Part shown: positions 25,386-32,748 of the stretch, piece after piece
How the letters are laid out: each line of letters opens with the position of its first letter
How positions within the stretch are numbered: the first letter of the stretch is position 1
NCBI GenBank assembly: GCA_018261905.1
Contig: JAGTRU010000025.1
Coordinates: 1-55,300 of the forward strand
Source of the DNA: Pseudomonadota bacterium
Lineage (GTDB): Bacteria > Pseudomonadota > Gammaproteobacteria > Burkholderiales > Rhodocyclaceae
Length of the DNA stretch: 55,300 bases
Direction of reading: 5' to 3'
The notes under the pieces: model-generated
Databases searched by the model: none
Told to the model about the DNA's origin: nothing
What the model saw: the letters and a program-made list of their open reading frames with translations, nothing else
Program-made: the position numbers and the translations under genes

Positions 25386-26402
25386 ATGAGCCACCAGATC
25401 ACCGTCCAGCCAAGCGGCCGGCAGTTTGCCGCCGAGCCGGACGAAACCATTCTCGCAGCCGCCCTCCGCCACGGCCTGACCATGCCTTACGGCTGCAAGG
25501 ACGGCGCCTGCGGCGCCTGCAAGGGCAAAGTCCTGAGCGGCCAGGTCGACCACGGCAAAGCCCTCGCCCACGCCCTGACCGAGGCCGACCAAGCCGCCGG
25601 CCTGACCCTCTACTGCTGCGCCAAGGCCAACAGCGACCTGAATATCGAATGCAAGCAGATGAGCTCGGCCAGCGATTTCCCGATCAAGATCCTGCCGGCC
25701 CGCATCGAAAAACTCGAGCGCGTCGCTCCCGACGTCATCGACCTGCACCTGCGCCTGCCGGGCAGCGAAGCATTCCAGTTCCTGGCCGGCCAGTACATCG
25801 ACTTCCTGTTGAAGGACGGCAAGCGGCGCAGCTATTCGCTGGCCAACGCCCCACGGGCCGACGGTTTCATCGAACTGCAGATCCGCCAGGTGCCGGGCGG
25901 CCTGTTCACCGAACAGCTGTTCAATACCCTGAAACTGCGCGACATCCTGCGCTTCGAAGGCCCGCTCGGCGGCTTCTTCCTGCGCCAGGACTCGACCAAG
26001 CCGATCATCCTGCTGGCCGGCGGCACCGGCTTCGCGCCGCTCAAGGCAATCGTCGAACAGTGCCTAGCCGACCACTCGGCACGCCCGCTGCACATCTACT
26101 GGGGCGCCAAGGCCCGTGTCGACCTGTACATGCACGAACTGCCGGAAAAATGGGCCACCGAGCATGCCCACATCAAGTACCAGCCGGTGCTCTCCGAACC
26201 GGCTGCCACCGACGCCTGGAACGGCCGCACCGGTTTCGTGCACCAGGCGGTAGTAGCCGACTTCCCCGATCTCTCCGGCTACCAGGTCTATGCCTGCGGC
26301 TCGCCGCTGATGATCGACGCCGCCAAGAAGGATTTCATCGAACAGTGCGGCCTGCCCGAGGAAGAGTTCTTCGCCGACGCCTTTACCTTCGCCGCGCCCT
26401 GA
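25386..26402 (+). CDS. 2Fe-2S ferredoxin-NAD(P)H oxidoreductase (AscD/CDP-glucoseen reductase type)
   Basis: A 338-residue three-domain flavoprotein. The N-terminal plant-type 2Fe-2S domain has GCKDGACGACKGKV and a fourth Cys in LYCCAKA. Then come an FAD domain with RRSYSLANAP and an NAD(P) domain with LLAGGTGFAPLKAI and YACGSPLMI. Proteins like this are often annotated as CDP-6-deoxy-delta-3,4-glucoseen reductase, but no deoxysugar genes are near, so it is better seen as a general electron-transfer reductase for an unknown oxygenase or dehydratase. Convergent with siaD. Confidence 0.87.
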   Translation: MSHQITVQPSGRQFAAEPDETILAAALRHGLTMPYGCKDGACGACKGKVLSGQVDHGKALAHALTEADQAAGLTLYCCAKANSDLNIECKQMSSASDFPIKILPARIEKLERVAPDVIDLHLRLPGSEAFQFLAGQYIDFLLKDGKRRSYSLANAPRADGFIELQIRQVPGGLFTEQLFNTLKLRDILRFEGPLGGFFLRQDSTKPIILLAGGTGFAPLKAIVEQCLADHSARPLHIYWGAKARVDLYMHELPEKWATEHAHIKYQPVLSEPAATDAWNGRTGFVHQAVVADFPDLSGYQVYACGSPLMIDAAKKDFIEQCGLPEEEFFADAFTFAAP

Positions 26403-26435
26403 TCGACACGGCCCGACAGCAAAGCCGGGGCGCCG

Positions 26436-27245
26436 TCAGAGCGCCAGTTCGACGCGGTTGCGCCCGGCTTCCTTGGCCAGCAGCAAGGCGTTATCGGCCC
26501 GGTTGATGGCGTCCGAATAAGGCTCGCCGGGCTGGTAGGCGGTGACGCCGATACTGGCCGTGACCCCCGGCAGGGCGCTGTCCGAGAAATCGAGGGCGAT
26601 CGCCTTGATCGCTTCGCGGATCCGTTCGGCCACCTGCTCGGCATGGACCAGCGAGGTATCGGGCAGAATGATCAGGAATTCCTCGCCGCCCCAGCGTCCG
26701 CACTGGTCGTACTCACGCAGGGAGGCCTGAATGGCGTCGGCGATTTTGCACAGGGTCTGGTCGCCGGCTTCGTGCCCGAAGCGATCATTGACCAATTTGA
26801 AGTGATCGACGTCGAGTATCCCCACCGCGTAAGGCAGCCCCTTGCGACTGGCCCTCTCGGTTTCATCCTTCAGGCGTTCCATCAGGAAGCGGCGATTGCC
26901 CAGACCGGTCAGCGTGTCGTGCAGCGCCGCCACTTTCAGCGCCTCGCTCATTTCGCGCAGGCTATTCTGGTAGCGGTCGGAAATACGCGCCAGTTTCTCC
27001 AGGCGACGCAACTGTCGATCATATTGTTCGGCCAGATTAAGGCTCTCGCCGCGCGCCACTTGCTGGTAACCGTCGGAAATCCGCACCAGCCGTTCCAGGC
27101 GCTCACGCTGCCACTCGCTGTGCGCCAGCAAGCGGGCCAGCGGCGAACGCAGGGGGTTGTCCTGCTGAGCCGGGTCGGCGAGCAACGCGGCGATCAGTTC
27201 CAGCAGATCGCGCTCGGTCGGCGGTAGAAATTCCTTATCGAGCAT
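26436..27245 (-). CDS. siaD: Diguanylate cyclase SiaD
   Basis: A 269-residue soluble protein: an N-terminal helical/coiled-coil region (about 1-105) that ends in a conserved stalk, then a GGDEF domain with active-site motif G186-G-E-E-F190 and an inhibitory I-site R177-E-Y-D180 exactly five residues before it. It makes cyclic di-GMP. In Pseudomonas aeruginosa SiaD is switched on by unphosphorylated SiaC; the preceding gene is SiaC-like and overlaps it by 11 bases. The start at 27245 (MLDKEF) was chosen for this overlap; a start 15 bases upstream is possible. Confidence 0.9.
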   Translation of the reverse strand: MLDKEFLPPTERDLLELIAALLADPAQQDNPLRSPLARLLAHSEWQRERLERLVRISDGYQQVARGESLNLAEQYDRQLRRLEKLARISDRYQNSLREMSEALKVAALHDTLTGLGNRRFLMERLKDETERASRKGLPYAVGILDVDHFKLVNDRFGHEAGDQTLCKIADAIQASLREYDQCGRWGGEEFLIILPDTSLVHAEQVAERIREAIKAIALDFSDSALPGVTASIGVTAYQPGEPYSDAINRADNALLLAKEAGRNRVELAL

Positions 27246-27615
27246 CGACGCAAATCTCAAAGGGGAAAGTGCAGTCTTCGCGGAATTCGTCGGCCAGACC
27301 GAGCACCCGTTCGTTGCGCGGGTCGTAGAACCAATCGACGCGAACCTGCCGGCCCTGGCCGTGGAATTCCTCGAGCATGTCGAAGATATCCATCATCGCC
27401 TTGACCGAACTGGTATTCATGTACACCAGATGCAACTCGAGGCAGAGCGGCGCTTCACCTTCCTTCAGGTAGCGCTCGATCCAGTTGATGACCTGGCCAA
27501 AGAAATCGAAGGAATTCTCCGGGTAGGAATCGCCGGACATAACCAGCCGGCCGGCCGCCCAGTCAGCAGTAATGCTGGGGGTGGATTGGCTGCCCGGAAT
27601 ATTCAGAACATTCAT
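27235..27615 (-). CDS. siaC: SiaC-type (DUF1987) regulator of diguanylate cyclase
   Basis: A 126-residue anti-sigma-antagonist-like protein, the same length as P. aeruginosa SiaC. The phospho-acceptor is conserved: M66-N67-T68-S69-S70 puts Thr at position 68, as in SiaC, where SiaB phosphorylates and SiaA dephosphorylates it. Dephosphorylated SiaC binds and activates SiaD. The conserved FDFFGQVINWIERYL block is also present. It is coupled to siaD by an 11-base overlap and lies 23 bases after siaB. Confidence 0.92.
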   Translation of the reverse strand: MNVLNIPGSQSTPSITADWAAGRLVMSGDSYPENSFDFFGQVINWIERYLKEGEAPLCLELHLVYMNTSSVKAMMDIFDMLEEFHGQGRQVRVDWFYDPRNERVLGLADEFREDCTFPFEICVDAR

Positions 27616-27638
27616 AGTTGCAATACTCGATGAGGATT

Positions 27639-28181
27639 TCAGATAACGGCGCGCAGGCTGAAGAAGACCCGGCCATCCGTGACCGGCGACAGGCTGGCGC
27701 TCAACGGCTGGGCCGCCTTGCGGGCCACGTCGATCAGCCCGAGACCGGCGCCGCTCGAGGCATTGGCGGCCCGCGGCTGGCGCAACTGGGTTTTGTAGGC
27801 GGCCTTCAGTTCGGCCTTGTCCAGTGCGGCCAGCTCATTGACCCGCTGCAGCAACGCTGCGCCATCGGCCGCCTCGAGCAGGTTGCCGGCCTGCACCAGG
27901 TAGTGCCCGTCGGCATCGCGGGCGACGACCACGGTGGCCGAGCTGTCCACATCATCGTAGCCCCGGGCCATCGCGTAGTGACGGATATTCTGGGTCATTT
28001 CGATATAGACGCCGAAGACATCCAGCGCCGCCGAAGGCTGGGCATTGTCGGCCTGCAGGTAGTTTTTCAGGGCGTTACCGATTTCCTCGATCAGGCTGCG
28101 CGAGATCGGGCCATTAAAGCAGAGCAGGATGCGGCTACGGTTGAATAGCTCTCTCAGTGCGAAAAAATCCATCGATTCCAT
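27639..28181 (-). CDS. siaB: SiaB-type (DUF6272) kinase of SiaC
   Basis: A 180-residue GHKL-type ATPase-like protein. The N-box-like EMTQNIRHYA (about residues 61-70) and the glycine-rich ASSGAGLGLIDVARKA (about 140-155) match a serine/threonine kinase of the HATPase class. In P. aeruginosa SiaB phosphorylates SiaC on Thr68. The start at 28181 follows an AGGGACC Shine-Dalgarno; MDFF three codons later is an alternative. Third-from-last gene of siaABCD. Confidence 0.88.
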   Translation of the reverse strand: MESMDFFALRELFNRSRILLCFNGPISRSLIEEIGNALKNYLQADNAQPSAALDVFGVYIEMTQNIRHYAMARGYDDVDSSATVVVARDADGHYLVQAGNLLEAADGAALLQRVNELAALDKAELKAAYKTQLRQPRAANASSGAGLGLIDVARKAAQPLSASLSPVTDGRVFFSLRAVI

Positions 28182-28193
28182 GGCGGTCCCTGT

Positions 28194-30185
28194 TTATTCG
28201 AAGCGGAAGGATAATATCGTGATGTCGTCACGTTGTGCATAGTCTCCCTGATAGGCTTCCAAAGCCTGGTCCAGGGCGCTGGCCTGTTGTTCCATGGGCA
28301 AGCCGGCATGCTGCAGCAACAACCCGGCAAAACGGGTCTGGCCGAATCCATAACCCAACTCGCCGCCCGCCTGGTCGAGAATGCCGTCGGTCGCCAGGTA
28401 GTAGGTGACGCCGGGCAGCATGCTGATTTCCGTATCGACATAGCTGCCCTGGCGGCGATCGCCGATCGCCCGCCGGCCACCCTTGATTTCACCGACCTGC
28501 TGGCCGTCGCTCCAGTACAGGCTGATCTTGGCACCGGCATAGCGCAGAGTCCGGCTTGGCCGATCGACGTAGGCCAGGCCGGCATCCATGTTGGTGGCGA
28601 TCGCCCGCGGCAGATCACACTGCTGCAACATGCCGCGCATGGTACTGTCGGTGTGGGCGAGAACGGCCGCCGGGCTGGCGATGCCGACCTGGTTCATGGC
28701 GTGATCAAGGGCCGAACGGGCGAGCATGGTCATCAGGGCGCCGGGCACACCGTGGCCGGCGCAATCGACGACGCCAACCAGGTAGCGCTCGCCGTCGGCG
28801 CGGAAAATGTAGAAGTCGCCGCCGACCACGTCGCGCGGCCGCCAGAGCACGAAATGATGCAACCCGAGCAAATGACGCAATTGCTGGTCGGGCAGGATGG
28901 CGCGCTGGATCAGGCTGGCGTAGTCGATCGAATCGTTGATCTGCTGGTGCGCCCGCCGCATGTCCAGATTGGCCGCTTCGAGGGCCTGGGTACGGGCCTG
29001 CACCTTGTTTTCCAGGTCTTCGGTATTGCTCCGGATCTGCTCGGCCATGACGCCGAAGGCCCGGCTCAGGTCGCCCAGTTCATCGCGCCCGGGGGGCGGC
29101 AGGGACACCGCGAAATCACCCCGGGCCATGGCCGAAGCCGATAGCTGCAGCTTGCGCAGGGGTTGCAGCACCAGCTTTTCCACGGCATAGCCGAAGGCCA
29201 GCAGGAGAATGCCAATCAGCACCACCAGCGCCGCCACCGCCGTATTCAGCCAGCCCTTGTCGAGAACCTGGGCGGCCTGCAGATCGACAGCGGTGACAAC
29301 GTGCCATTTCAGTTCCGGGATATAGGAGAGGGCCAGCAATTGCGGTTTGCCGTCGAGCCCGACGCGCAGCGTACTGACCTGGCCCGGCTGCGCCTCTGCT
29401 TCCTGCATGGCCCGGGCCAGCGCCAGGCGGCCCGCCCCGCTCAATTGCCCGGCCAACATCTGTTCCGGGCTGGCGGCACTACCGGCCTGGTTGATGGCGA
29501 TCAGCGCCTGATTGCGGTGGGCCTGGATGGCCCCGGCCTGGTTGATGATGATCGGCGTAACGCCGGCCTCGTCGGTGTCGATGAATTCCTTGAGAAAACC
29601 GGTCAGGTCGATGCCGGCCCCGGCCACGCCGATCTTTCGGCCAGCCTGGCGGATGCTGACATTGAGCCAGACCCGGGTAACCTGGAGGTGGGCGTCGTAA
29701 TTGACATTGATGTTGTAGTCGTCGCGCTGCGCCAACGAACTGAAAAACCAGGAATCGTCGGGCTTGCCGGCTTCCAGCGTATACCGCGACAAATCGCTGA
29801 AGGGTTTGTCCTCGTCGTTGGCGTAGAACTGGCGGCTGCCGGCGCTGGCGAGAAAATAGGCGTGGTCGCGAAAAACCGTGCGATAGCCCTCGGCCTCCTC
29901 GAAAAAGAGTGCCTTTTTCGCCGGATTCCCTTCATCGAGCAACCACTGCCTGACCAACACCGAGTCGGCCAGACGTTGCGACAGGGCCAGATCGCGAGCG
30001 ACCGGGGCGAGAATGCTTTGCCGCTTGAGCAGGGTGAAATTACGGGCATAGGCTTCGCCGAAGTGGTTGCGCACCCCGTCAAGCACCTGCCAGCCGATCA
30101 AGCCAGCCGGCAGCAGCGCGAAAACACAGGCCAGCGCCAAGGCCAGCAATGACTTGGCCCGCAGGCCGAACCCCCAAGTTGCCAT
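28194..30185 (-). CDS. siaA: Membrane PP2C-type phosphatase SiaA
   Basis: A 663-residue inner-membrane sensor phosphatase: TM1 (12-34), a large periplasmic sensor (35-308, Cache-like), TM2 (314-334), HAMP (335-390), coiled coil (385-415) and a SpoIIE/PP2C domain (430-663). Metal-binding motifs are intact: GGDF (455-458), DCAGHGVPG (474-482), ATDGILDQ and QRDDITIL. By analogy with P. aeruginosa it dephosphorylates SiaC and so turns on SiaD. First gene of siaABCD; 12 bases separate its start from the dispersed repeat copy 2, which therefore lies in the promoter region. Confidence 0.93.
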   Translation of the reverse strand: MATWGFGLRAKSLLALALACVFALLPAGLIGWQVLDGVRNHFGEAYARNFTLLKRQSILAPVARDLALSQRLADSVLVRQWLLDEGNPAKKALFFEEAEGYRTVFRDHAYFLASAGSRQFYANDEDKPFSDLSRYTLEAGKPDDSWFFSSLAQRDDYNINVNYDAHLQVTRVWLNVSIRQAGRKIGVAGAGIDLTGFLKEFIDTDEAGVTPIIINQAGAIQAHRNQALIAINQAGSAASPEQMLAGQLSGAGRLALARAMQEAEAQPGQVSTLRVGLDGKPQLLALSYIPELKWHVVTAVDLQAAQVLDKGWLNTAVAALVVLIGILLLAFGYAVEKLVLQPLRKLQLSASAMARGDFAVSLPPPGRDELGDLSRAFGVMAEQIRSNTEDLENKVQARTQALEAANLDMRRAHQQINDSIDYASLIQRAILPDQQLRHLLGLHHFVLWRPRDVVGGDFYIFRADGERYLVGVVDCAGHGVPGALMTMLARSALDHAMNQVGIASPAAVLAHTDSTMRGMLQQCDLPRAIATNMDAGLAYVDRPSRTLRYAGAKISLYWSDGQQVGEIKGGRRAIGDRRQGSYVDTEISMLPGVTYYLATDGILDQAGGELGYGFGQTRFAGLLLQHAGLPMEQQASALDQALEAYQGDYAQRDDITILSFRFE

Positions 30186-30197
30186 ACCCCCCCTTAA

Positions 30198-30359
30198 CTA
30201 GGAAACGCCATTGAACCGCAGAGACGCGGCGATGCAGAGGAAAAACCGGGTATTGCCCGGAATATTCAACACACCATCCGGGTGAGCCGAAAAACCGCGG
30301 CAACTTCCCGCTTTTACGTTCTTCTTCGCCTATTTGCGACTCTGCGGCAAGGTTCCTGG
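30198..30359. repeat. 162-bp dispersed palindromic repeat, copy 2
   Basis: Begins CTAGGAAACGCCATTGAACC and ends CTCTGCGGCAAGGTTCCTGG, 162 bases long like copy 1. Left ACCGCAGAGACGC and right GCGACTCTGCGGC form the terminal inverted repeat. It sits immediately upstream of siaA (12-base gap) and may influence its transcription. The remaining 127 bases up to the rtcR stop hold no gene I can support. Confidence 0.8.
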
Positions 30360-30486
30360 ATTTGTTTGTTTTTACCTAGCAAAACCACCCCCCGATTTTA
30401 CTCGCCCTCGGCCCTGTTGATTCAATCACGGCAAGGCTACCGGCCGATGACGCGAGCCCCCCGGCCGCATCGCACCCGCCTAGGAA

Positions 30487-32091
30487 CTAGCGCCGCCCCG
30501 AGTTGGAGAGCGCCTCGAAACTCAGCCCGAAACGGCCAAGATACTTGCGCAGCCGGTCGGCGTCGTTGGCCTGCTTCTTTTCCTGGCGGGACACCGCGAA
30601 CAACTTGCGGCCGGCTTCCGACAGACTGCCCGAGGTGCGGCAGACGGTGATCACGCTGGCCAACTGGCAACGGTCGAACAGATCGATCTCGGCGGCTTGT
30701 GCACCGAGCACTTCGTCGACCACATCGGGTGCCGCGCCGTCCGACCAGGCATGGCGCAGATGGGCAATCTCCTCGTCGACCAAGCTCTCGGCGATGCGCC
30801 CGGCCTCGGCCAGGGTCGCCAGGCGGGTCACGGAAGCGCCGAGTTCGCGGAAATTGCCGGCCCAGCGCGCCTCTGGAGAAGCCGCGAAAGCCAGGTAGCG
30901 GCGTTTGGCCTCGACATTGAAACGGACCTGGCGGCCGGCTTCGCGCGCATGGCGCTCGAGTTCGAAATCGAGATTGGGCTCGATGTCCTCGGGTCGCCCG
31001 GCCAGACCCGGCAGCGCGAAGGTCCACAGGTTGATGCGGGCGTAGAGGTCTTCGCGAAAACGGCCGTCCCGCACCCATTGGCGCAGATCGCGGTGGGTGC
31101 CGGCGATGAGCTGGAAGTCGCTGGCCATCTCGCGGTCGCTGCCGAAGGGGAAAAAGCGCTTTTCCTCGATGGCTTTGAGCAGCATGGCCTGCTCGTCGAG
31201 CCCCAGTTCGCCGATTTCGTCGAGAAAGAGCAGGCCGCCGTCGGCCGAGCGCAGCAGGCCGGGCCGTTCGCTCTGGGCGCCGGTAAAGGCGCCCTTGACG
31301 TGACCGAACAGCGAGGACATCGCCGAATCGCCACGCAGCGTCGCGCAATTGACTTCGATGAAGCGGCCGGCCAGTTGCTGGCGCTGGCGTTTCAGTTCAT
31401 AGACCCGGCGCGCCAGGAAGGACTTGCCGGCACCGGTCGGCCCGACCAGTAGCATCGGCGCCTTCGAGCGGCCGGCGACCTGTTCGATGCGTTCGATGGT
31501 CCGGTTGAAACCGGGATTCCGCGTGGCGATGCCGGATTTCAGGAAGGACAGGCTGTCGGCGCGCTCACCGGCAAAGCGCTGGGCAATCTTGTTGTAGCGC
31601 GACAGGTCGAGGTCGATGATTTCGTAGGCACCGATACTGTTCGCCACCTCCTTCTTGCGCGGCGGTGAGGTCTGCAGCAGGCGCGCCGGCAGGGTGCGCG
31701 CCTCGGCGAGCAGGAACCAGCAGATCTGCGCAACGTGGGTACCGGTGGTGATGTGGATCAGGTAATCCTCGGTCTCCGGGTCGAAGGGATAGCGGCGCGC
31801 GAAATCGTGCAGGGTGGTGTACACCTCCTCGAAATCCCAGGGATCGCGCAACTCGATCTCGTTGCGACGAACCTCGGTCTCCGGCGAAATACTCGCGATA
31901 TCGAGCCCGACACGCTCGGCCAGGCCGCGGCTGCGCGCGTCGTGGAGCAATTCCAGGCGATCGACGACGAATTCCTCCTGCTGGCACAGGGCCACCGTCG
32001 GCCGCCATTTGTCCCAGCGCGGCGAACCCTTGCCGGCGTAATCGAGCTGGGTACCGAGAAAGCCGATGACCACGGTCTTCTTGCTCGCCAT
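30487..32091 (-). CDS. rtcR: RtcR, CARF-domain sigma-54 activator of RNA repair
   Basis: A 534-residue protein matching E. coli RtcR (532) throughout. The N-terminal CARF domain (about 1-170: IGFLGTQLDYAGKGSPRWDK, HITTGTHVAQICWFLLAEA) senses RNA ends; in Salmonella, tRNA fragments with 2',3'-cyclic phosphate activate it. The AAA+ domain has Walker A GPTGAGKS (217-224), the sigma-54 contact loop GAFTGA (267-272), Walker B LLFLDE, and a C-terminal helix-turn-helix. ATG 32091 follows GGAT seven bases upstream; ATG 32103 is also in frame. Divergent from the operon it should control; the gap holds a candidate -24/-12 promoter and an inverted repeat. Confidence 0.96.
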   Translation of the reverse strand: MASKKTVVIGFLGTQLDYAGKGSPRWDKWRPTVALCQQEEFVVDRLELLHDARSRGLAERVGLDIASISPETEVRRNEIELRDPWDFEEVYTTLHDFARRYPFDPETEDYLIHITTGTHVAQICWFLLAEARTLPARLLQTSPPRKKEVANSIGAYEIIDLDLSRYNKIAQRFAGERADSLSFLKSGIATRNPGFNRTIERIEQVAGRSKAPMLLVGPTGAGKSFLARRVYELKRQRQQLAGRFIEVNCATLRGDSAMSSLFGHVKGAFTGAQSERPGLLRSADGGLLFLDEIGELGLDEQAMLLKAIEEKRFFPFGSDREMASDFQLIAGTHRDLRQWVRDGRFREDLYARINLWTFALPGLAGRPEDIEPNLDFELERHAREAGRQVRFNVEAKRRYLAFAASPEARWAGNFRELGASVTRLATLAEAGRIAESLVDEEIAHLRHAWSDGAAPDVVDEVLGAQAAEIDLFDRCQLASVITVCRTSGSLSEAGRKLFAVSRQEKKQANDADRLRKYLGRFGLSFEALSNSGRR

Positions 32092-32132
32092 GAATTTATC
32101 CATAAATATAAATTGATAGCGGCAATTCTACT

Positions 32133-32172
32133 AAATTCAGAATCAATTTTTCGGTCGCTTTCTCCTGAATTC
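32133..32172. promoter_or_regulatory. Candidate RtcR upstream activating sequence
   Basis: An inverted repeat AATTCAG (32134-32140) ... CTGAATT (32165-32171) with a 24-base spacer lies about 60-95 bases upstream of the -24 element, a usual distance for an enhancer-type site. The DNA here is unusually AT-rich for this genome. Found by eye; no proof of binding. Confidence 0.35.
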
Positions 32173-32228
32173 ACAAAACTGATTATTTTTCATTGACTTA
32201 AAAACAATCCACTGAAAGCCAGACGACC

Positions 32229-32245
32229 TGGCACGCCTCTCGCAA
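32229..32245 (+). promoter_or_regulatory. Sigma-54 (-24/-12) promoter of the rtc operon
   Basis: TGGCACGCCTCTCGCAA matches the sigma-54 consensus TGGCACG-N4-TTGCA at all but one position, with the invariant GG (32230-32231) and GC (32242-32243) exactly ten bases apart. The expected start site is about 32255. It faces away from rtcR, whose product is a sigma-54 activator, and toward the leader RNA and RNA-repair genes. Confidence 0.85.
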
Positions 32246-32255
32246 TATCCATAGC

Positions 32256-32371
32256 GATCGCAGCCTCGCTGCCAGGCCCACGGGTCGGGGTTTCCAGCCC
32301 CGCCGGTGCGCCGGAACCGGATTCCGGTCTGTTGTTACGGCGTATGCCGCCGGCAACGGAAAAGCGATTTG
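32256..32371 (+). ncRNA. Structured 5' part of the rtc leader RNA
   Basis: Between the predicted start site and the first tRNA-like element several stable hairpins can be drawn: CGGGG/CCCCG (near 32286-32302) with a 7-base loop, CCGG-TGCG-CCGG (32303-32314), ACCGG-ATT-CCGGT (32316-32328), and CGGC-GTAT-GCCG (32338-32349) nested in GTTG/CAAC. No open frame with a ribosome site is visible. A Y-RNA-like stem is possible, since bacterial Y RNAs accompany some rtc operons, but I could not match a Ro60-binding stem. Confidence 0.4.
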
Positions 32372-32421
32372 TGGCGTGCCCGTCGGGGGCAGATCGGGTT
32401 CGATTCCCGGAACGCCAACCA
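32372..32421 (+). ncRNA. tRNA-like element A, minihelix with encoded CCA
   Basis: A 50-nt tRNA mimic. A 6-bp acceptor pairs TGGCGT (32372-32377) with ACGCCA (32412-32417), with a G-A mismatch at the seventh position. The T-arm is TCGGG-TTCGATT-CCCGG (32394-32410), its loop matching the tRNA consensus. After discriminator A32418 the sequence encodes CCA (32419-32421). Between acceptor and T-arm there is only a single 4-bp hairpin GCCC/GGGC (32378-32390), so D-arm and anticodon arm are missing. It cannot decode; it is either a decoy or sensor RNA, or a relic. Confidence 0.6.
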
Positions 32422-32491
32422 TTGGATAGCTCAATCGGGTAGAGCAACCGCCAAAAGCGGTCTGTCGCGGGTTCGAATCCCGCTCCAAGCC
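32422..32491 (+). ncRNA. tRNA-like element B, full cloverleaf but non-decoding
   Basis: It starts at the base after element A's CCA. Acceptor TTGGA/TCCAA (32422-32426 with 32484-32488) has only 5 bp. T8-A9 are present. The D-arm is GCTC/GAGC with loop AATCGGGTA; the anticodon-like arm is ACCGC/GCGGT with a 5-base loop CAAAA; the variable loop is 5 bases; the T-arm is GCGGG-TTCGAAT-CCCGC. The short acceptor, short anticodon loop and missing U33 exclude normal decoding. The 3' side reads GCCT, not NCCA. Abutting element A, a 5' cut here by an RNase P-like activity would release A's CCA end. Confidence 0.6.
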
Positions 32492-32531
32492 TGTCCTCAC
32501 ACGACAGTTATTGATGCAGCACCCGTCGGCT

Positions 32532-32552
32532 GTGGCCTGCGCAAGCAGCCAC
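32532..32552 (+). ncRNA. GNRA-capped hairpin in the rtc leader
   Basis: GTGGC (32532-32536) pairs with GCCAC (32548-32552). Inside, one bulged C and TGC/GCA close a GCAA tetraloop (32541-32544). GNRA loops are typical of folded RNAs. The rest of 32492-32740 is GC-rich and can form further stems, but I see no gene in it; it forms the remainder of the leader up to the slipin start. Confidence 0.4.
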
Positions 32553-32748
32553 CGCCGGTCCGGTCCGGCCTCTGGCCCGCGCAGGCGGCAGGGCGTCCGG
32601 CAGGTTTTGCAGGTTTCCGCCCACCCGGCGCCATGGCATCGGGCAGGTACTGGGACCGGCAAGCAACCGCCGTCCGCCTCCCCGTTCGCGTCGTCCAGAA
32701 GGCCCGCCGGGCCGGCGCCCGCCGGCACCAACGTTAGGGAGAATGAAA

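Noticed and set aside
25353..25387. Leaderless transcript for the epimerase gene from TACAAT 7 bases upstream of its GTG
   Set aside because: No -35 element at the right distance; a single -10-like hexamer is too weak.
25386..26402. Deoxysugar-pathway assignment for the ferredoxin reductase
   Set aside because: No sugar nucleotide genes nearby; the name comes from a common transfer annotation of this domain order.
32422..32491. Element B as a normal tRNA gene
   Set aside because: The acceptor has 5 bp, the anticodon loop 5 bases without U33, and the loop bases AAA would not be a normal bacterial anticodon; no CCA is encoded.
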